In this document: positions 45,970 through 49,161 of the stretch, in pieces
Layout of the letters: every line of letters starts with the position of its first letter
How positions within the stretch are numbered: position 1 is the first letter of the stretch
Assembly: GCA_947471985.1 (NCBI GenBank)
Contig: CANIZL010000047.1
Span: 1-49,161 of the forward strand
DNA: 49,161 nucleotides
Reading direction: 5' to 3'
From: Verrucomicrobiota bacterium
GTDB taxonomy: Bacteria > Verrucomicrobiota > Verrucomicrobiia > Limisphaerales > UBA9464
The notes under the pieces: model-generated
The model's input: the letters and a program-made list of their open reading frames with translations, nothing else
Databases searched by the model: none
What the model was told of the DNA's origin: nothing
Position numbers and translations under genes: made by a program

Positions 45970-47058
45970 ATGAGCACTCTGGGAATTGCCATCGTAGGAA
46001 CCGGCGGAATTACACTGCAAAACCATCTGCCCGGGCTGGCGCTCTGTGGGGATGTGGCTGTGCGGGCGCTTTGTGACGCCAACCCGGCGACCCTCGCTGC
46101 TGCGGCCCAAGCGGTGGGCGGCTCGCCCTTCACCTCCACCCGTTGGGAAGACATCACGCGGCGGGAGGACATCCACGCGGTCATCATCGCGACGCCCAAT
46201 TTCACCCACGCGCCCATCGCCTTGGATGCCATCGCCCACGGCAAGCACGTGCTCTGCGAGAAACCCATCGCGCTCAATGCCACGGATGCCCGGGCCATGG
46301 CTGTGGCCGCGGATCGCGCCGGCGTGCGGCACATGACGGCGTTCACGTACCAATTCGTGCCCGCCATGCGCTACCTAAAACATCTGGTGGATCGCGGGGA
46401 TCTCGGTCAGCCGTATCACTATCGCTCGTGTCGCCTGCAGGATTGGGGCACGCGGAATCTGGGGTGGCGTCAGGTCAAGAAGCTGGCCGGCACCGGCGAG
46501 CTCGGGGACATGCTGAGCCACCGGATCAATTTCGCGTTTCACCTGGTGGGCCCCATTCAGCGTATCGTGGCGAACGTGGGCAATCTGACTCCGGTACGCG
46601 GCGGGGCGCCCAATGACACGGACGATTGGGTGGCCGTGCTGGCTCAATTTGTGAATGGCGCCTCGGGTGTCCTGGAAAGTTCCAAGCTCGCCAGCGGCGT
46701 GAACGAGAGCTGGCGCAGTCCGGATCGCGTGGAAATCAACGGCAGCGCGGCCAGCTTCAGTTTCACCACCGGCACCTGGAACGAACTCATGTACGGCAAA
46801 CAAGGCGGCCCTGGATTGGCCAAACTGGAGGTGCCGAAGGAATTCTGGGTCTGGCCCGGTTCCCGCCGGGATCCTTTGGTCGGCGATCCGTTGGTGTCCT
46901 TCCGCTACGATCAGGCCATCGAATTCATCAACGCCATCCGCGAACAACGGGCCTGTGCCGTCACGTTCCACGATGGTGCCCGCACGCAGGCGGTCATGGA
47001 TGCCGCCCTCGAATCCAGCGAGAAAGGCCAGTGGATCCAACTACCCACGGACTTCTAA
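45970..47058 (+). CDS. Gfo/Idh/MocA-family oxidoreductase
   Basis: A 362-residue NAD(P)-dependent sugar or inositol dehydrogenase-like enzyme. The Rossmann motif is IAIVGTGGI near residue 6-14. The family blocks VIIATPNFTHAPIALDAIAHGKHVLCEKPIALN follow (given here as IIATPNFTHAPIALDAIA and HVLCEKPIALN), with the conserved EKP lysine for catalysis. The second domain has HMTAFTYQFVPAMRYLKHL, GTGELGDMLSHRINFAFHL with the usual catalytic His, and FRYDQAIEFINAIRE. The substrate cannot be fixed; these enzymes often act on sugars from polysaccharide breakdown. No signal peptide, so it is cytoplasmic. A strong hairpin lies 12 bp behind its stop. Confidence 0.92.
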   Translation: MSTLGIAIVGTGGITLQNHLPGLALCGDVAVRALCDANPATLAAAAQAVGGSPFTSTRWEDITRREDIHAVIIATPNFTHAPIALDAIAHGKHVLCEKPIALNATDARAMAVAADRAGVRHMTAFTYQFVPAMRYLKHLVDRGDLGQPYHYRSCRLQDWGTRNLGWRQVKKLAGTGELGDMLSHRINFAFHLVGPIQRIVANVGNLTPVRGGAPNDTDDWVAVLAQFVNGASGVLESSKLASGVNESWRSPDRVEINGSAASFSFTTGTWNELMYGKQGGPGLAKLEVPKEFWVWPGSRRDPLVGDPLVSFRYDQAIEFINAIREQRACAVTFHDGARTQAVMDAALESSEKGQWIQLPTDF

Positions 47059-47070
47059 TTCGGTCCCGGG

Positions 47071-47100
47071 GTGCGGCCCGGCCCGTATTCCGGGCCGCAC
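47071..47100 (+). terminator. GC-rich hairpin behind the oxidoreductase
   Basis: GTGCGGCCCGG (47071-47081), eight bases, CCGGGCCGCAC (47090-47100): an 11-bp perfect stem starting 12 bp after the stop codon. No T-run follows, so it is either a terminator that works without one or an mRNA-stabilising end. Confidence 0.6.
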
Positions 47101-47203
47101 AATGGTCTTGATCGTCTCGCGGTCCGGACGGGACGTCGCGGCAGAGCCCGGTTGATTTGCGGCGCGGGGTGTGGTACTCACGGAGTCAGGCGCACTGCCG
47201 CTT

Positions 47204-48673
47204 ATGATCCGCACAAAATCCTTCCGGGTGGTATTCGCGTCTCTGAGCCTGGCCGCGTGGGGCGGCGGTCCGGTTCAGGCAAATGTAGCGCTCGACTGGA
47301 GCGCCTTGATGATGACCGGGATTCGGGCTGACACCACCGGCCCCACCCTCGCCTCCCGCAACCTGGCCATCCTGCACCTCGCCATCTACGACGCCGTCAA
47401 TTCCGTCGTCCGCTCCCACCAACCCTATCAGTTTCAAATGACCGCTCCCCCGCGCACATCGGTGGAGGCTGCGGCAGCCGGCGCCGGTCATACGGTCCTT
47501 AAAGTTCTCTACCCCAGCCTGAGCGCGCGGGCGGATGGGACGCTGGAATTGTGGCAGGCGACGACGTCGAACGACGCAGCGATCACCAATGGCCTCGCCC
47601 TCGGACGCGCGATTGCGGAGCAACTCGTGGCGGCGCGCACCAGCGACGGATCGGCGACGGAAGTGCCGTATATTCCGAGTGCGGCCCCCGGGCAATGGCG
47701 TCGCACCCCCCCGTTCTTTCGTCCGCCGCTGACCCCGCAATGGCGTTATGTGAAACCCTTTGCCCTGCCGGAGTTGTCGGCCTTTGTCCCGGGACCGCCG
47801 CCGGCCCTGAACAGCGCCGCCTACGCTCAAGACTACAACGAGGTTAAAGTAATCGGGGCGAAAAACAGTCCAGTACGGACCGCGGACCAAACCCAGATCG
47901 CGACCTTCTGGTCGGACTTTTCCTATACAGCGATGCCGCCCGGTCACTGGCATGAAATAGCCGCGACCATTGCCCACACCAAGGGTACCGGACTGCCGGA
48001 GACGGCCCGTTTGATGGCCCTGCTCAGTCTCGCCCAAGCCGACGGCGCCATCGTCTGTTGGGAAACCAAGTTCAATTACAACCTGTGGCGACCGGTGACG
48101 GCGATTCAGCGCGGGAGCGAAGATGACAACGCCGCGACCGAGCCGGATCCGAATTGGGATCACTATCTGGCGTCGCCGCCCTTCCCCGCCTATCCCAGCG
48201 GCCACAGTGTCTTCAGCAAGGCCAGCTCCGAGGTATTGACGGCCATTTACGGCACGGACGCCATCACCTTCACCACGGACTCTGATTCGCTCCCGGGCGT
48301 TTTTCGCACCTTCGACAGCTTGTCGCGCTGCGCGGATGAAGTGGGCATGAGCCGCATTTACGGCGGCATTCATTTCCAATTCGACAACGTCGCGGGCAAA
48401 GCGAGCGGGCAGAAGATTGCGCAGTATGTGTTGGGAAATTGGCTGTTGCCCAATGCCCAACTGCCGGCGGTGCGTCTGGTGAACACGCCCCCGCAAACGC
48501 TGTCCCTGCGGCTGCACGGCCGAACGGGCACGACGCTGATCCTGGAAAGTTCCGCGGACCTGCACGAATGGAATTCCGTGGCAACGAATGCAGCCGTCGC
48601 GGGCGGTGTCGCCTGGCCCGCACCCACCGCGGGCGCGACCCAGCAATTCCTCCGCGTACGGGAAGTGCCGTGA
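47204..48673 (+). CDS. vanadium-dependent haloperoxidase/PAP2-family exported protein
   Basis: A 489-residue protein with a signal peptide (FRVVFASLSLAAWGGGPVQA). The family helices are ASRNLAILHLAIYDAVNSVV and GHWHEIAATIAHTKGTGLP. The vanadate/phosphate site is complete: KFNYNLWRPV (Lys and Arg seven residues apart), FPAYPSGHSVFSKA (SGH), and SRIYGGIHFQFDN (Arg and His). The enzyme could be a haloperoxidase or an acid phosphatase; the motif alone does not decide. A C-terminal module of about 70 residues (TGTTLILESSADLHEWNSV, then QQFLRVREVP) follows the enzyme and resembles the ends of the two LTD/CotH proteins. The ATG at 47204 puts the leader at the N-terminus. It is the last intact gene of the window. 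Confidence 0.9.
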   Translation: MIRTKSFRVVFASLSLAAWGGGPVQANVALDWSALMMTGIRADTTGPTLASRNLAILHLAIYDAVNSVVRSHQPYQFQMTAPPRTSVEAAAAGAGHTVLKVLYPSLSARADGTLELWQATTSNDAAITNGLALGRAIAEQLVAARTSDGSATEVPYIPSAAPGQWRRTPPFFRPPLTPQWRYVKPFALPELSAFVPGPPPALNSAAYAQDYNEVKVIGAKNSPVRTADQTQIATFWSDFSYTAMPPGHWHEIAATIAHTKGTGLPETARLMALLSLAQADGAIVCWETKFNYNLWRPVTAIQRGSEDDNAATEPDPNWDHYLASPPFPAYPSGHSVFSKASSEVLTAIYGTDAITFTTDSDSLPGVFRTFDSLSRCADEVGMSRIYGGIHFQFDNVAGKASGQKIAQYVLGNWLLPNAQLPAVRLVNTPPQTLSLRLHGRTGTTLILESSADLHEWNSVATNAAVAGGVAWPAPTAGATQQFLRVREVP

Positions 48674-48739
48674 TGGCGGGGAAACTGTGAATGCCCAGCC
48701 GCGTGAATCCAAGGCGGCGCGGCGATCGGTTTTGGCGCG

Positions 48740-48874
48740 TTTTGACACAATCGTTGGGAGTTCACCTTTGGAATCGGCAATGGCAACGGCAATCGACTCG
48801 GCATGGACATCAAGGCCGACGTATTTGAAGGTACGTCCAGTAGGTGACGCCTTAACAAGGTTTAATTGGTTGCT
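48740..48874 (-). pseudogene. IS110-family transposase, 5' remnant
   Basis: Read on the minus strand, this short stretch gives SNQLNLVKASPTGRTF and then KYVGLDVHAESIAVAIADSK, the opening of IS110-type DEDD transposases with the first catalytic Asp in GLDVH. Similarity fades after GELPTIV and nothing of the catalytic core or C-terminal domain is found, so it is a fragment. No flanking element ends were identified; the frame simply continues into the haloperoxidase antisense. It marks a past insertion at this place. Confidence 0.7.
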
Positions 48875-49161
48875 GACTCCAGGGAGCGATTCGTCGCGCC
48901 ACAACCCTGTGGCTCTGGGCTGCGCTTCGGCGGATCGCAACCCGCGCAAATGGAACGCGTCTCACACGCTTTCGCCAGCTCTCTGAAGGCAAGCGATCTA
49001 GGAGTCATACGTACCTTAGAGCCCATCTGAAAACTCATTGCTTGAGAATAGTGGGTTAAAATCGTTAAAATACTGAGCAAATCGCGCGTTTATGTTTGAC
49101 ATGAGCCTGAGGTTGAGTTGGTCAACTTTCCGCGGCAGCGGCTGTCGGGGCGATGAAAAAA
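48875..49161. other. window-end region, possible start of a gene
   Basis: No complete gene. The last 140 bases are AT-richer. An ATG at 49153 is followed by two Lys codons, with GGGG just before it, and may be the first three codons of a gene that continues beyond the window. Nothing else can be supported. Confidence 0.3.

Noticed and set aside
47186-48949. A 587-codon minus-strand frame opposite the haloperoxidase
   Set aside because: Only its first part (48740-48874) resembles a protein, the IS110 remnant; the rest is antisense of the haloperoxidase gene.

Overview
The window looks like chromosomal DNA of a Verrucomicrobiota bacterium, probably of the Pedosphaera/Limisphaera type. The signs are high GC content (about 60-65% by eye), the planctomycete/verrucomicrobial families DUF1501, DUF1549/DUF1553 and DUF1552, an H-X9-DG pseudopilin, very large lamin-tail-domain/CotH surface proteins, and an ECF sigma factor operon with a DUF3106-like protein. 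I saw no rRNA, tRNA or CRISPR array. The phylum assignment is inferred from gene content.

Layout. 1-1.2 kb: the 3' end of a REP-type (Y1) transposase and a decayed small gene. 1.2-2.0 kb: a papain-like cysteine peptidase. 2.5-4.6 kb: a BlaI-type repressor and an M56 (BlaR1-like) membrane peptidase behind two dyad operators. This module lies between a broken 3' fragment and an intact copy of a DUF3106-like gene. 4.8-7.1 kb: an overlapping ECF sigma factor / membrane anti-sigma candidate / DUF3106-like operon. 7.2-10.6 kb: an ABM-like protein, a DUF1552 protein, a HIT protein and hemB. 10.9-12.75 kb: rhamnulokinase and L-rhamnose mutarotase. 12.9-16.5 kb: an LTD/CotH surface protein. 16.8-18.5 kb: a cyclophilin and a pseudopilin.

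18.6-20.3 kb is an accessory patch: two head-to-tail copies of a structured repeat of about 377 bp, a doubtful ORF whose 3' end runs into the repeat, and a low-GC lipoprotein-like gene. 20.4-23.0 kb: a membrane-anchored helical-repeat protein and a MidA-family methyltransferase. 23.0-30.9 kb: two DUF1549/DUF1553 + DUF1501 pairs arranged head to head. They are followed by a 1956-residue LTD/CotH protein (31.0-36.9 kb).

37.0-40.4 kb holds the best regulatory candidate: a near-consensus sigma-54 promoter, a small secreted helical protein and a strong intrinsic terminator, then an outer-membrane-barrel-like protein and an orphan histidine kinase with an NtrB-like H-box. 40.6-45.9 kb: a beta-propeller protein with five exact-length 291-bp Ig repeats, and a c-type-heme candidate with a CX3CH motif. 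46.0-48.7 kb: a Gfo/Idh/MocA oxidoreductase and a vanadium-haloperoxidase-family protein. The window ends in an IS110 remnant and probably the first codons of another gene.

Most of the large genes encode exported proteins. The cytoplasmic genes (hemB, rhaB, rhaM, midA) are ordinary metabolism. The points most worth following are the sigma-54 unit, the M56-Wzz-like fusion with its tandem operators and flanking DUF3106 duplication, and the tandem structured repeat.
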